From: Calliopum simillimum
Taxonomy: Eukaryota; Arthropoda; Insecta; Diptera; Lauxaniidae
NCBI GenBank assembly: GCA_951812925.1
Contig: OX638368.1
Coordinates: 72,760,422 to 72,824,421, forward strand
DNA: 64,000 bases
Direction: 5' to 3'
The stretch's first letter is position 1. Every line of letters starts with the position of its first letter. The notes beneath the pieces are model-generated. The model did not search any database. It worked only from the letters and a program-made list of their open reading frames with translations, and was not told the DNA's origin. Below, piece after piece: positions 10,983 to 22,486 of the stretch. The position numbers and the translations under genes were made by a program.

Positions 10983-11529
10983 TATTTAATGATTATTTCA
11001 AAAAAGTGATGTTTTCGGGTAATGTGACCTACCCCATATTATTTAACGCTGATTATTATTACACCTTAAAAAGCTAATTACTTGTGTGGGATACCCGCGT
11101 TTGAGTAATATGGTGCACTATTTTACGTATGATTCGGTATTCCTTATTCATTTGTTAGTATGAATTTGGTTTATCTTACTACAAAATATTCTTTAATAAG
11201 CCTTTACAGCTATTGTATAGCAATTATAATCTAAAATAATACAGCTCAACTTTTAGTCAACAAAAGTTGCGAATAACGGTATTACTTTAGGAAATGGACA
11301 GGGTGATCCACATTACCCAACACTTTTCTTTTTCAGCTATTTTTAGGTACTGTCATTTTATCTGGCCTCACGCTTGAAGAAGTTAATATTTTAGTTTATA
11401 AATCATATAATAGTAAAAACAATAGAATAACTATACTAATTAATTGACCAAACTAACCTACTACGATTACTTTGGTAGAAATTGGCGAAAAAGAAAAAAG
11501 GTAACCCCACATTACCCGAACTTACTCTA

Positions 11530-12010
11530 TATATTTTCATATATAAATAAACATGTATATAGCCTCATCAGATCAGTTTTAGTTAAATCTTGTTAGAAAC
11601 GTGAACCCGTGACCCGTGAACCCGTGACTCCGGTTTTCTAATCAAAGAAAATGCGGCGCTTAAGCGATTGCGCTATTGCACACGGATAAACTCTCTGAAC
11701 AAAATTGCCATGATGCATAAATCATAAGGCTCATTAGCGCCGTCTGTTGTGAAAAATTGCCAAATTGTTAGTTGGTAACACACTCTGGTTTTGAGACATG
11801 CTACGCTAGCTACAATTAAAACCTACAAGGGCGGATTTGTTTTCCACATACAGTGCAGGCTCTCGAAATTACGAAAATTTTAATGATAGATAGGCAGGTC
11901 CCCTAGATAAATCATGAAGTTAGTTTATTGACTGTTTTTTTTTTTTGCTTGTATAGTACTAATGAAAGTACAAACGCGCCAGCTACCCAGCTAACAGTTT
12001 GTACGCTAGA
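11530..12010. repeat. Dispersed repeat, inverted copy at 23.5-23.95 kb
   Basis: The stretch from ATATAAACATGTATATAGCCTC through GCTACGCTAGCTACAATTAAA, and then TTAGTTTATTGACTG to AGTACTAATGAAAGTAC, is found in reverse complement at 23,520-23,950. Two inverted copies 12 kb apart show this is an interspersed, non-coding element. It abuts the MITE that ends at 11,527. Confidence 0.65.
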
Positions 12011-12177
12011 GGGCGATTTTTGTACAAAAAAAAATCGAATTTTTAGAAATTTTTATTTTGTAGCGACCTTTTGATGTTTTTGCTTGCAAATTTTAGTAAG
12101 AAACTTAAGAAAATGTCAAAAGCTTTCAAACGTGGTCTTTAGAATAGAAATCGGTTGAAATTTACGCGAGATAAAAC

Positions 12178-12206
12178 TAATAATGGTGTAACGTTTGGCC
12201 TGGCCA
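12178..12206 (-). mobile_element. Solo 3' end of Helitron/DINE-like element
   Basis: On the minus strand there is the hairpin TTTGGCCAGGCCAAA, followed after 13 bases by TTAG and T, matching the 3' ends at 1871-1902 and 2837-2866 apart from C to T in the CTAG. The rest of the element is not recognisable next to it. Confidence 0.5.
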
Positions 12207-12985
12207 AAAATTAAAAAAAAAATTTATTTTCTGAGCCCCGCCATTTTGTCAAAATAATTTTTTTTTATTTTTGTTTCCGGATTCTTGTTGCGATTAAAAT
12301 GTTATTTCAATTTCCATTTTTAAATTTGTAAAATTTTGAAAATTTACAAAATGGCGGCCATTTTTTGGACAGTCTAAAAAGTTAATTTTCTCCAAAGGAA
12401 TTTTTTTTTTGTTTTACATTTTTTTTACAGTAAGGTGGATGAAAAAGAAACGTTTTCTAGAAGACTTGTTCTGCGCTAAATGGTTGTGAGAGCCGCGGGT
12501 AATTTTTTTTTTTACAAGTGGTGTGACAATTTTTTTAACTTTATTTTGTGGCCAAAAAAAATAAAAAATTTCAAAGTAGAAGATTATAACTTCCATTGCT
12601 TAGAAAAAACAAGGTATACAACAAAAACCAATATTTCTCATATAAATCACAAGAATATTGACGAAATAACGGCCATGTTTTGAAAAATCGTAAAAGTTAA
12701 TTTTTCCAAAAAATTTTTTTTACGGAAATCTTTGGAAATGTGGATGTAACACATTCGCTTTTTAAAAGATTTCCATAAAAAGTATTAAAAAAAACAATGC
12801 TCATAAAATTGCGTTTTGAATACATTTCGCTCATTTTCAATTCCACGAGCTAGCTTACGTCGGTCAATGAACACGCCTACCGCCCATACGAAATAAATTT
12901 CACATTACTTTTTTAGTCAATTCAGAATGTATGTATATTTACCTTACTGTAAAGTTCAAACAACAAAAAAAAAAAAAAAACAAAA
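12207..12985. other. AT-rich stretch with small Helitron-like fragment
   Basis: Mostly poly(T)/poly(A)-rich sequence without a gene. At about 12,825-12,895 there is a rearranged piece of the Helitron-like 5' block. TTTTCAAT-CCACGAGCTAGCTT reads in reverse orientation, while GGTCAATGAACACGCCTACCG directly after it reads forward, so the piece contains an inversion junction. Confidence 0.4.
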
Positions 12986-12999
12986 AAAAATTAGCTGAC

Positions 13000-13075
13000 T
13001 GGCGCCGGGGTACGAACCCTGTCCCTTCCGTATGATAGTCCGATACATATCCTCTGCGCTGCTTACGCATGTGAT
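13000..13075 (-). ncRNA. tRNA-derived remnant (SINE or tRNA pseudogene)
   Basis: On the minus strand AGCGCAGAGGATA resembles a D-arm/A-box, and GGGTTCGTACCCCGG resembles a T-arm/B-box with a pairable stem. These are pol III promoter elements at roughly tRNA spacing. The anticodon stem and acceptor stem do not pair well, so this is not a functional tRNA. It could be a tRNA-headed SINE. Confidence 0.35.
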
Positions 13076-13313
13076 GTAGAAGCAAAAAAATGTTTATATA
13101 AAGAAAATGTCTGTTCAAAAATAGAAATTGTTACTATAATTATAAAAGTCAAAATGATTTTATATTTTTATGATATTTACCTTACTCGAAAAAATAAAGT
13201 TATTTTGACTAGAATTATAAATTCAAAATGGTCATACATTTTTTTTCTGAAAGTATAAATTACTTTACATAATGTCAAATTTAGGAATTTTGTAGTAAAT
13301 ATTCCTTTATTAT

Positions 13314-13958
13314 GTTGTGGTAATCGGCTTTTTTGTGTAAATTTTGTAAAAAATATTGAGCAACACAAAACCGAGATGTTTAACAAAATATGTTGACGAC
13401 ATTTTTGCCATCGTGAAAACAGACATGATCGACGACACATTAAAAATTCTTAATTCATGCCACAAAAGTATTAAATTTACGAAGGAAGAAGAAGATAGAG
13501 GAACATTGCCATATTTAGATGCGCTGATAATTAGAAGAAATAACAAAATTAAGATTGATTGGTATCAAAAACCCACGGCTTCGGGTAGACTGATCAATTT
13601 TCACTCGAAACATCCTAAAAAGACGATTCTGAACACCGCAAAGAATTTTATAAATAGAGTTTTGAGTATAAGCGATATAGTCTTCCATAAAATTAACAAA
13701 AAACGAGTAAAGGATATACTTGCTATGAATGATTTTCCGCAAAAAACAATAAATAAACTAACAAGAGAAGCTACAATACAAAATAAAAACGCAACAGCAA
13801 GGTACAAGGAACCTAAGATCTACAAAAGTGTAACGTATGTTCAAGGTTTCACAGAAAAACTTAATAAAACGGACATTTATGATAAAAACAAATATTGTCT
13901 GGCACCAAAATCGTATAATACGCTCAAAAGTATAAGTATACACAAACACGAAAAGTAA
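13314..13958 (+). pseudogene. Penelope-like reverse transcriptase, C-terminal part
   Basis: The open frame (200 codons from a TTG at 13,356) carries the RT palm motif KYVDDIFAIV near its start. It is followed by the thumb-like LPYLDALIIRRNNKIKIDWYQKP-type block (13,500-13,575), typical of Penelope-like elements and of the telomerase-related RT group. The N-terminal RT motifs are missing through 5' truncation. The frame ends at 13,958, and the endonuclease continues in another frame 10 bases on, so at least one frameshift has happened. Not functional as it stands. Confidence 0.85.
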
Positions 13959-13968
13959 AGTTGACGAT

Positions 13969-14334
13969 ATGGACAGATCGAATCTGGTATACAAAATACC
14001 ATGCAATGGAGACGGAACTAACTTATGCGGACAAGTATATGTTGGTACGACAAAATCCAAACTAAGGACGAGAAAATCGTCACATAAGTCAGACTTAAAA
14101 TCAAAAAGTGAAAACAAAACTGCACTTGCACAACATTGCTTAAAAGAAAAACATACACCTGCTTTTGATAACACCAAAATTTTGCAAAAGGAACAGAACT
14201 ATATGAGACGATACACAATAGAAATGCTGCACATCATTAATACACCGATAGACAGACGACTTAACTTTAAGACAGACACCGACGGTTGCGCACACATTTA
14301 CAAGCAACTGATCCGACATAAAATCAGTCGATAG
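13969..14334 (+). pseudogene. Penelope-like GIY-YIG endonuclease domain
   Basis: The 121-codon frame begins MDRSNLVYKIPC. It contains the GIY-YIG-type pair VYKIPC...QVYVGTT, a downstream R-x-x-SH motif (TRKSSHKSD) and a conserved Asn/Gln-rich tail (ENKTALAQHCLKEKH). This nuclease nicks target DNA to prime reverse transcription. It is frameshifted by one relative to the RT above, so in the intact parent both form one protein. The end is intact (stop at 14,334). Confidence 0.85.
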
Positions 14335-14455
14335 CTAAACAACGGACGGTGAACAACTTGCTCGACAAGAAATATTAAAAATGTAAAAATGTATGTAACA
14401 TTATTATTTGTTTAAATTTCGAAATGTAAACATATCTGTATTTTCCTTAGATTTC

Positions 14456-14484
14456 CTGATGATGGCTTAAAAATTAAGCCGAAA
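14456..14484 (+). ncRNA. Hammerhead-ribozyme-like core in Penelope-like 3' tail
   Basis: CTGATGA (14,456-14,462) is followed by a perfect 7-bp stem GGCTTAA/TTAAGCC with loop AAA and then GAAA (14,481-14,484). CUGAUGA, stem II and GAAA in this order are the invariant core of a hammerhead ribozyme, which Penelope-like elements are known to carry. I cannot place convincing stems I and III, so cleavage activity is unproven here. Confidence 0.5.
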
Positions 14485-14529
14485 TATTGAAAATAAAAAA
14501 ACATAAAAAAAAAAATATTCCTTTATTAT

Positions 14530-15436
14530 TTAACTACATTTTATTTGTAAATACGACGTTACGGACCCATCAAATAGTTCTTACGTAAGGTAAATTATAC
14601 TTGAAATTTAGTGTTGATAACTTTAATTTTTCGACTAGCCGAGTGGAGTAAAAATTATGATCCGTATTTTTCTCAGTGTAGCTTAAACTTAACCAAGCAG
14701 AATCTTTTTTTTAAATAATAAGCTTTTTATTTGGCGATTGGGTTTTTAAATAGCCTTTAGTTATTGACTGCTTACTTTAGTTTAATATACTTTATATATG
14801 TGTTTTATCGACATAGCTCTGCTAGCTTAAACTTAAGTTAGCAGAGCCAACTTTTTTTTTAAAAAATGAAGAGCATAAAACTCGGCGTTAGGGCTGTGAA
14901 ACGAGCCGAACTAGTTCGATTAAAATCAAAACTCATGAACTTTTCACACCGAACCGAGTTCGTTTAACTCAGCTCAACTCAGTTCGTTAGTTCGTGAGTT
15001 TTGAGCTGGTCGTTCAATCGATCAACCCATTCATTGTGAGCTGATCGTTTGTTTGTTGAGCTACTCAACGGGAAGAAATTAAGCTGCTTCCAAAAAGAGC
15101 TCAATAGAAGCACATCACTCGCAGCATACAAAATTTTTCAAATTCTAGTTTTTTTTTCAATAAATCTACCAAAAGTTACAGAAAAAAGTAATTTTTGTGA
15201 AATGGAACTTAAAATTTTGAAAAACTTCCACGGAAGCGTACTTCATATGCTTCCAAATGTGTGCTTCCACGGAAGCGTATTAGAAGCGTATTTCATGTGC
15301 TTCTGAAGATGTGCATCTCCGCTAGGAAATGCTGTGTTAAAAAAGATAAGCAGTGAGAACAGCATTGGAAGCAGCTTCTTGCTTCCCTAGAAGCGCAACT
15401 GAAGTTTCAATGCGCTTTCGTTTCCCGTTGGGTAGT
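14530..15436. other. Intergenic, low-complexity inverted motifs
   Basis: No gene. 14,900-15,050 is made of reiterated GAACTCA/GTTCGTGAGTT words in both orientations, and 15,220-15,420 of GGAAGCGTA/GCTTCC words. TAGCTTAAACTTAA recurs at about 14,682 and 14,824. The ORF at 15,049-15,306 runs through these repeats and is not believed. Confidence 0.4.
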
Positions 15437-15690
15437 AAGTTATGAGTTTTCTCGTTTGTTTGGTTACGTTCAGCGTGTTCGATATGCGTTGGATATGATT
15501 GCAATCAGCGGTGCAAGAATTGTGTACGAATTGGGATAAGTATTAAGGTTTAAAATTATACACGAATATTAAGCAAATATTTTGCATAGTAGTTTTTTTG
15601 CTCTTAAATCGAACTTATGAACTTCTGAATTTAATAAAATTGAAAATAAAAACTATTAGCATTTTCTTTTATAAAAAAAATGTTACCTGT
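15437..15690 (+). repeat. Dispersed repeat, inverted copy at 29.16-29.42 kb
   Basis: TTTTCTCGTTTGTTTGGTTACG, GATATGATTGCAATCA, CGAATTGGGATAAGTATTAAGG and TTTTGCTCTTAAATCGAA occur in the same order, reverse-complemented, at 29,160-29,420. Non-coding. Confidence 0.65.
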
Positions 15691-15702
15691 TTGAAGTGTA
15701 AC

Positions 15703-16705
15703 ATTCACTTTGTCCTTCCGTTTGTAACGCAGAGAAGGAGGCGTGGTAAGTATGGAAATATATATATATTCTTGATCAGCGTCACCTCCTGAGGCGATAT
15801 AGCCATGTCCGTCTGTCTCGCTGGCTGGCTGGCAGGCTAGTTTGCTGGGTGTGCGTGGAAATAAATTTTTTGGGTAAACTGAGCAATATAATTCAATGAA
15901 ATTTTGCGTTCTGCCTCCGTTGTTAAAGTTGGGGGATTAAAAATTAGCGAAATCGGTCAACGGACACGCCTACCACCCATGCAGAAAATATATTCAAAAT
16001 GCAATGATAAGAGCATTATTTGCAATAACAGAAGCAAAATACACATAAATACTAGGGAAAGTAAGAGCAAGCTCTGAGCAAAAACTAGGCGAATTAGGAC
16101 TAGAAGGTGTGATACCTCCCTTATAAACAAAAGTTTCAAAATGTTATACTGAAAGCGTTTTCTTGTGGTAACCCAACAAAATTGCAATCAACCACTCAGA
16201 TAAATAAATGCAAGCTGAGCGAAAAAACTAGGCGAACTCGGATAAGAGAGCGTGGCACCTCCCATATAAGCAAAAGTTTCAAAATGTTATACTGAAAGCG
16301 GTTTTTGATCAATAAATGCAAGCTCTGAGAAAAAACTAAGCGAACTCGAACAATAGGGCGTGGCACCTCTCATATAAGCAAAAGTTTCAAAATGATATTC
16401 TGAAATTTTGAGATAATCCAACCAAATTTCAAACAAACACTAAGAACATTAGTTGCAAACTCTGAACAAAAATTGGCGAAGTAGGGCTGGAGGGCGTGGC
16501 ACCTCCTATATAAGCGAAAGTTTTAGAAAACCTTAGCGAATTTCACTCAAACACTCAGAACAGTAATAAAACAATTTATTTTAATAAAAACTTGTATGTA
16601 CAAGAATGTTGGATAGTATTTATCAACTAAGTGTTTAATAATATACTTGAAATGCAGTGTAGGGTATTTAGTTTTTGATCAGGCCAAAGATACCACCCTT
16701 ACTAG
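15703..16705 (+). mobile_element. Helitron/DINE-like element, copy 3
   Basis: It starts near TTCACTTTGTCCTTCCGTTT, has the GTCCGTCTGTCTCGCTGGCT core at about 15,806, then several monomers with GGCGTGGCACCTC. It ends with a decayed hairpin (GATCAGGCCAAAG) and CTAG at 16,702-16,705. It is more diverged than copies 1, 2 and 4, with deletions inside its monomers. Confidence 0.7.
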
Positions 16706-16708
16706 TTA

Positions 16709-17440
16709 GTTTTGCATTCTGCCCTGAATAAGAATAGAATAGAACAAAAAATTCCATACAAATCACAAAATAAATTTTCTCTCACAATTGTGGCATTTGT
16801 TTTTATTTAATATAATAAACTAGCTGGCTTGGTTGCGACTTCGTTCGCTTATTCCCGATGCCTTTACGTACGCAGTCCCATCCATCACCATCGTATCTCT
16901 CTTCCAATCACCAAGGTTTTTAAAGATCCATGTATCAACTTTTGTAATAATAGTTCCCATAGGTACAGAGATATAGCATTTTATATATTTTTTGTATATA
17001 GGGTGCAACTCCCTCTTCTCACCCCCCCGCCCAAGTTTTTCAAAGTAAATGATAGATAGAATATTCATGTATGTACCAAGTTTTATAAAGATATCTGTGA
17101 TATGTGAAGAAATATAGCATTTTGTGTGTTTCTTGAAAAGTGGATGCAATTCTCCTACACCCAATATCCCCAAAGTTTTGCATGGTGAATGGTAAATATG
17201 TACATTATGCATAAGTTCATCAACTTTCATAATCATAGCTTGTATAACAGTAGAGATATAGCATTTTTTGTATTTTTTTCGTATGGAGGGTGCAACCCCC
17301 GTTCCCCACAGTGGCATCCCACCCCCTTAAGAACCTTCTACAGACCATAACAAACAATTTAAAACAAAAATTATGTGAATCGGCCTTGTAGTTTCCGCGT
17401 TCATAAGCTACATACGGACACCATTTCATTTTTATATATA
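16709..17440. repeat. Interspersed repeat with ~150-bp monomers
   Basis: Three to four degenerate units repeat GAGATATAGCATTTT followed by GGGTGCAACYCCC-type text and a pyrimidine-rich block (about 16,970, 17,110, 17,260). The right edge contains GGACACCATTTCATTTTTATATATATAG. ORFs on both strands here follow the monomer period and are not genes. Confidence 0.5.
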
Positions 17441-17737
17441 TAGATTTGAATTCAATCGAATGTTTGTAAATAAAAACCAAATAAGAACTTCCAATAACAT
17501 CTGTTTGTGAAAAATCAACATTCAAAATTCTCAACCCCATCGATTGAAAAAGGTGTAAAAATGTTACACTTTTGCCTGCTCAGAGGGCAATAAATTTTAG
17601 AAAATTTTAGAAAAGAACATAATATTTTGACAGCCTTCGCACAGGGCAGAAAAAAGAATAACATTTTTTTTGAGGAAAGAAAACGACATAAGACGCTTTA
17701 TCAAATGATTTTGAAATATTTTTTTCATAAAAAGGAA
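17441..17737. other. Intergenic, nothing recognised
   Basis: AT-rich sequence without ORFs or clear repeats, left of the long-arm transposon. Confidence 0.35.
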
Positions 17738-18457
17738 CACGGCTTGCCTTTACCCATTTTAAATCGAACGTCATAGCACATCAAATTTTTTTCTAGATTC
17801 TGTTTACTTATCGTTCAAATGATGTATACAAAAATTTTCGCTCGTGACTCCTCGACTAAATTTTTAGATAGGGTCAAGTAGTTTACTATAGGGCGAGATG
17901 ACGCGAATGTCGTCAAGACCGTTAGTGCGTGGCGAAGAGCTACATCCTGTAAGAGGTGACCTTACTACAAACCAAACACTGCGGATCTAGACTGGGAGGT
18001 CGATAAAAATCCTCCTCCACTGGAGGGTAGCCGGCTAGTTGAGTCCGAATGGCTCCTTTCATTGCATTACCTTTCTTCAAACTTATGAGCGTCTCGAGGA
18101 GCAGGCAAGTGAATCGAATCGAATCACTCGCTCAGTCAACTAGCCGATCGGTCAGCCCTAATTTCTGGGAAGTACGACTATCTGTCAGACCGATGATCTT
18201 GGTTCTGGCACAGTCATGTCTCTACCGAGCTAGGATTGCTGATAGTCGTGCGGGGTGAAGGAAAACACTCTGGGATGAGCCTGTCCGGACATCAGGCCTT
18301 CGGACCTGGAGTGCGGGCAGATTCATCCAACAAAAAACCCCCTGAAATCGCCGTGGAACCGCTACGCGTGCGAACTTGTTTGCGGGGTAGAGTCAAACCT
18401 AGTAGCGAACTCCGTGCAAGGTCTGGCGAACCCACGGTTTAATTTAGCTATCCCGCT

Positions 18458-19599
18458 ATGGGGAAATGTTTTTCCTTTCTCAATATTTTATGGAAATTCC
18501 TAAAAATAAAAACACAATGCACACCAACAAAAGTGCATAATGAGGCTTTAAATAGCCTTAATAACCTTTCACTAGCTGACGGAGCACATGGTTCCGCGGC
18601 TAGTGACCCTATGGACTGCGACGGCTTGCCGGATAGGGTACTAGGTTCCCTCATTGGTGGTCCAGGGGGGGAGAATGCGGCACTCACTCAAGATTTGGGT
18701 GAGGGGGCATCCATCTCCTCGGACAAGGAGCGCATGCTCCTAAGTTCGCCCACTCTGACCGCACCGCTGCCTCAAATTAGGGCGAAAGTGAAGCTGTCTG
18801 GTGCCGGGGGCAAGAGGCTCAAAACCTTGATCGCCAGTGGCCTAGCGCTGGAAACAGCAAGGACTCTGGCATCAAGGCCGGGCTTAACGGCTGGTATCAG
18901 GCAAGCTTCGCAGCCACCCAAACGCGGTCGATCAAACAGCACCTCACCGACGTCCCCTGTTAGGTCGGTGAAGCGATTTGCTCCTCAAAGCGGACCTGGA
19001 GGCAGGAGCAGCACCTTGGTGCAAAGCCTGCCGCCAGAGGCGCTTAAGGGATCTCCCGCTTTGCCGACCCTTGTGGAGGACAAAGGTAAAACAGTGGCCA
19101 ACACCAGTGGCTAAAGGCTTCAGCACCAGTTTTTGAGCCTTGGGAAGGCGCTAAATTGAAGGTAGTTGACGAGGCAGAAGTACCAAAACCCCAAATCTTC
19201 ATCGGCTACTTCCCGGGCTCAAGCAACTGGACAAACGAACGGATACTGGGTCAAGTAAGGGCCCAGAATTCGGACGTTTGTCTGAGTGATTGGCGGGTGC
19301 TGAACAGAGTTCAGAAGGGCGAGCACGTGAAGCTCGCAGTTGCTCTGGACCCCTCATCAGCCGAAAAGGTCGAAAAGCTGGGACATAAAGTGTTCTATGG
19401 TTTTGGAACGGCCCAGCTGCGACCGAGGCTGAAGGGAAACAGACCAAAAGGGGAAAGTGCACAGGATGATCGCCCCTTAACATCAACATCACCACCGACT
19501 AGGAGCACAACCGCTGGGCGAAGTACCACACTTCGAGCACCCGCAGCAGAGAAGAGCAATAGTACGACCAAAAAAATTCTCTGCTTCGGGTCGACTTAG
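18458..19599 (+). pseudogene. LOA-type LINE ORF1 (DUF4780 protein), frameshifted
   Basis: Two frames, 18,458-19,114 and 19,156-19,599, make one protein broken by a frameshift near 19,114; the segment KASAPVFEPWEG lies across the break in the second frame. The first half is low-complexity (Ser/Pro/Gly/Ala-rich) with a basic stretch. The second half has IFIGYFPGSSNWTNE, LSDWRVLNR and LDPSSAEKVEKLGHKVFYGFG, which I recognise as the DUF4780 domain of LOA/Bilbo-type LINEs of flies. It probably coats the element's RNA. Base composition is clearly more GC-rich than the surroundings. Confidence 0.75.
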
Positions 19600-19668
19600 A
19601 AAGTGGGAAAGAAACGACCCAGATGTTCTGCATGCCACAAAAGGTGGCAAAGTTAGGAAGGGGACCTA

Positions 19669-22374
19669 ATGCTCCACTCCCAACACTTTGCAGACCCCAC
19701 CAGATGGAGGCAACTTAAGTGCCTCCAAATCAACCTCCACCGGGCAACAGCAGCTTCCTACAGGCTCAGCGCCATGGTGGACGAAAAGTGTCTGGCTTTC
19801 GTAGCCATCCAGGAGCCATGGGCTTCTAAAGGCTTCATAAACGGCCTTTCGACAATAACATGTAAGTTGGTCTACGAAAGTAAAGTCGACCGTCCGCGGG
19901 CGGCTATCTTAATCAATAAACACTGTAAGGGGATTGAGTTACTCCCAACAGCTACAAGACTCCAAAAGACCTTTATAAAAGACCACTCAAACGTCCTTTC
20001 AACACTTAAAAGGGCAAATGGGGACTATACGGAAAGCCCGGAGCAAACTGGACAGCTACTACTGGACACACATTTCTCAGGCTGTGTTAGGAGCGAAGAG
20101 TCTTGTGAACCAACCAGGGATACAAAATTCCTGGTGGTTATCAGACGGAATTTCTCCCTAGCCCGTAGAATCTTTACCTTTGAAAAGGTTATATGGGCAG
20201 TCTCCACTTTTAACCCATTTAAATCTCCTGGGGCAGATAATATTCAACCTTGTATATTGCAGAAAGGTATAGATATACTGGCACCTACTCTAACCAATAT
20301 CTTTAGGCTAAGCCTAAAACTAGGAACAGTACCTGAAGATTGGACTAAAGCCCGAGTTGCTTTCATTCCTAAAGCAGGAAAAAAGGCGGACCACACGCCC
20401 AAAGCCTATCGGCCTATAATTCCAACCTCATTTCTTCTAAAAACAATGGAGAAAATTTTAGATCAGTATCTTGGAGGGTGTACCTTGTGGCTGCACCTCT
20501 ACATCCTGAACAATATGCTTATCAATCGGGTAAATCGACTGAAACCGCCATACATAGCCTCACGACTAAAATCGAGAAGGCTTAAGGGGACAAGGAAGTA
20601 GCCTTCTGTTCATCTATTGACATACAGGGAGCCTTTGACAACACGTCTTTTAAGTCAATTGAGGAATCATTGATTAGAAAGGGAATACCCGAAATGATCA
20701 TTGATTGGGTCCTCAACATGCTTAAAAATCGGACAGTCATATATGAAGCGGGTACTATACAGAAAGACTAACTGTGAGGACATCTAAAGGATGCCCCCAT
20801 GGAGGTGTACTGTCGCCGGTCTTATGGATACTAGTCATCGACGAACTACTAGAAATTCTCGATGATCACAAATTCGAGGTCCAAGGCTTTGCTGATGATC
20901 TGATTATTATGGTTAGAGGCAAGTTTGACTCCACCGTAACTGAACGAATGCAACTAGCTCTAGGCTGGTGTCGAGAGAAAGGACTCGAAATTATTCCTAG
21001 TAAAACCACACTGGTGCTCTTTACCCGGAAGAGGAAGCTAAACCTGAAAGCTTTAAATCTGGGGGAAACGGTACTAACGGTTTCCGAGGAGATGAAATAT
21101 CTAGGAGTAATCCTAGATAAAAGTCCAACTTGGAATAGTCATCTAAGCCTTAAGAATAACATATGCTTGTCAAAGGCTATATGGTAAAACATGGGGACTA
21201 CGGCCAAAAATGATGGCATGTACCTATAAAACTATCACCGTACCAATGATCACCTATGCTGCATTAGCATGGTGGCCAAAGGTAGAGCAAGTAAAGGTTC
21301 AGAATGAACTAAACAGGATCTTCAGAATAGCCTGCTGGGGAATTACAGGGGCACTAAGGACGTGCTCTAGGCATGCTCACGGGTCTACCCCTCTTCACCT
21401 TATGGTTAAGAAGGAAGCAGCCTGTGCGGCCCTCAGACTACCTCATTTACAACAACTTAAAGAAGGCAATCTAACAGGACATGTCAAGATCCTGGATGTA
21501 TTCTAGGACACACCATGCCTTTCGGTCTCCGACAAGTTAAGTAAAAAATTTGTTTTCTCTAGAAAATTCAAAGTGGTAATCAATGACCGCGCTGAATGGA
21601 AGAGGAAGGACATAAATGTAAAACAGAAACAGGGCTCACAGTTATGGTTCACTGACGAGTCCAAAATGGAAGATGGCAGCGCAGGAGCTGGAGTTGTGGG
21701 ACCAAGATTCCAGAAAGCGGTTGCAATGGGAAAAACAGCTTCCATTTTTCAGGTGGAGGTCCACGCTTTAGAGTTGTGCGCTAGAGAATGTCTAAGAAGG
21801 GGCACTTCCGGCACCGACATATACATTTTTTCGGACAGCCAAGCAACTCTAAAATCACTAATGGCTTTTTCAATGCACTCCAAGCTTGTCTGGGAGGGCA
21901 GACTGCTTGGCCAAGAGGGGCGCACTCAATACTTTCATAGGCCCAGAACCCTTCTGCGGAGTAAACAACAGTTTTAAAAATAGCTTAATTCGGGAATGGG
22001 AAAAGGAAAGCCTCTCCGATCTCTGGAGAGCCAAAGAAGGTATGCGACAGGCAAAGAGGCTAATCGATCTAAAACACATTAAGGCAGAATCTATTTTAAA
22101 TCTCATTAGAAGAGATATAAAAACGTACAGTGAGATAATGGCAGGTCACTGTAAACTTAATTATCACCTAAAAAAGATGGGTGTGGTAGACGATGATTCC
22201 TGTAGACTCTGCTTAGAGGACTTGGAAACAGCAGAGCATGTGCTATGTGCATGCCCTGCTGCGTTTAGACGCAGAATTAAGTACATAGGTGCCGAGATTT
22301 TAGATCCAGGTGGCATAGGTAAAATTAATCCCATGGTAGTAACAAGATTTATAGATAGTCTGGAACTGTTTTGA
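19669..22374 (+). pseudogene. LOA-type LINE ORF2 (endonuclease, RT, RNase H), broken
   Basis: The start matches an APE-type endonuclease (LKCLQINLHR, FVAIQEPW), but near 19,963 it jumps straight to pre-RT sequence, so most of the endonuclease is deleted. RT follows in pieces: SPGADNIQPCIL, FIPKAGKK, YRPI (19,669-20,601), SSIDIQGAFDN (20,600-20,770), then GCPHGGVLSPVLW and FADDLI (20,774-21,187). An RNase H domain follows (LWFTDESKM with Glu where Gly is usual, VEVHALELCARE, FSDSQATLKSL; 21,573-21,977). At the C-terminus is CRLCLEDLETAEHVLCACP (22,200-22,260). At least five frame breaks; not functional. Confidence 0.85.
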
Positions 22375-22486
22375 TAGTGAAAGAGGCTGTACAAAAGATC
22401 TTTCAGGTCGCAGTATAATCTAGAGCCTTTTAAATAATAATAATAATAAATTTTGAGATAACCCCTTTTCCAATTGGGCCATATTC

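Larger units (their letters stand above)
9369..11527. mobile_element. TA-flanked MITE, split by a mariner
   Basis: Terminal inverted repeats GAGTAAGTTAGGGTAATGTGG (left) and its near complement CCACATTACCCGAACTTACTC (right) are each flanked by TA (9367-9368 and 11528-11529), the Tc1/mariner target. Without the internal mariner and one TA it is 870 bp. The interior repeats AATGTGG/CCACATTA-type motifs, and there is no transposase. A second element of the same design and almost the same length lies at 32,845-33,692. Confidence 0.75.
13297..14529 (+). mobile_element. 5'-truncated Penelope-like element with 17-bp target duplication
   Basis: A perfect 17-bp direct repeat, AAATATTCCTTTATTAT, stands at 13,297-13,313 and 14,513-14,529. 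Between them lie the 3' half of a Penelope-like reverse transcriptase, its GIY-YIG endonuclease and an A-rich tail. The insertion proper is therefore 13,314-14,512, and the 5' truncation occurred at insertion. Confidence 0.9.
17872..22447 (+). mobile_element. LOA-clade LINE inserted in the left arm
   Basis: A non-LTR retrotransposon of ~4.6 kb with a 5' UTR, a DUF4780-type ORF1, an ORF2 with endonuclease, RT, RNase H and a terminal zinc knuckle, and a (TAA)n tail at about 22,433. The undisturbed right arm of the host transposon reads CGACTAAATTTTGAGATAACC (reversed), so the insertion site is exact and AAATTTT is the likely target duplication. It has frameshifts and an internal deletion, so it is dead. 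Confidence 0.85.

Noticed and set aside
16820..17540. Minus-strand ORFs of 165 and 106 codons
   Set aside because: Their translations repeat with the ~150-bp monomers, and the two overlap in different frames.
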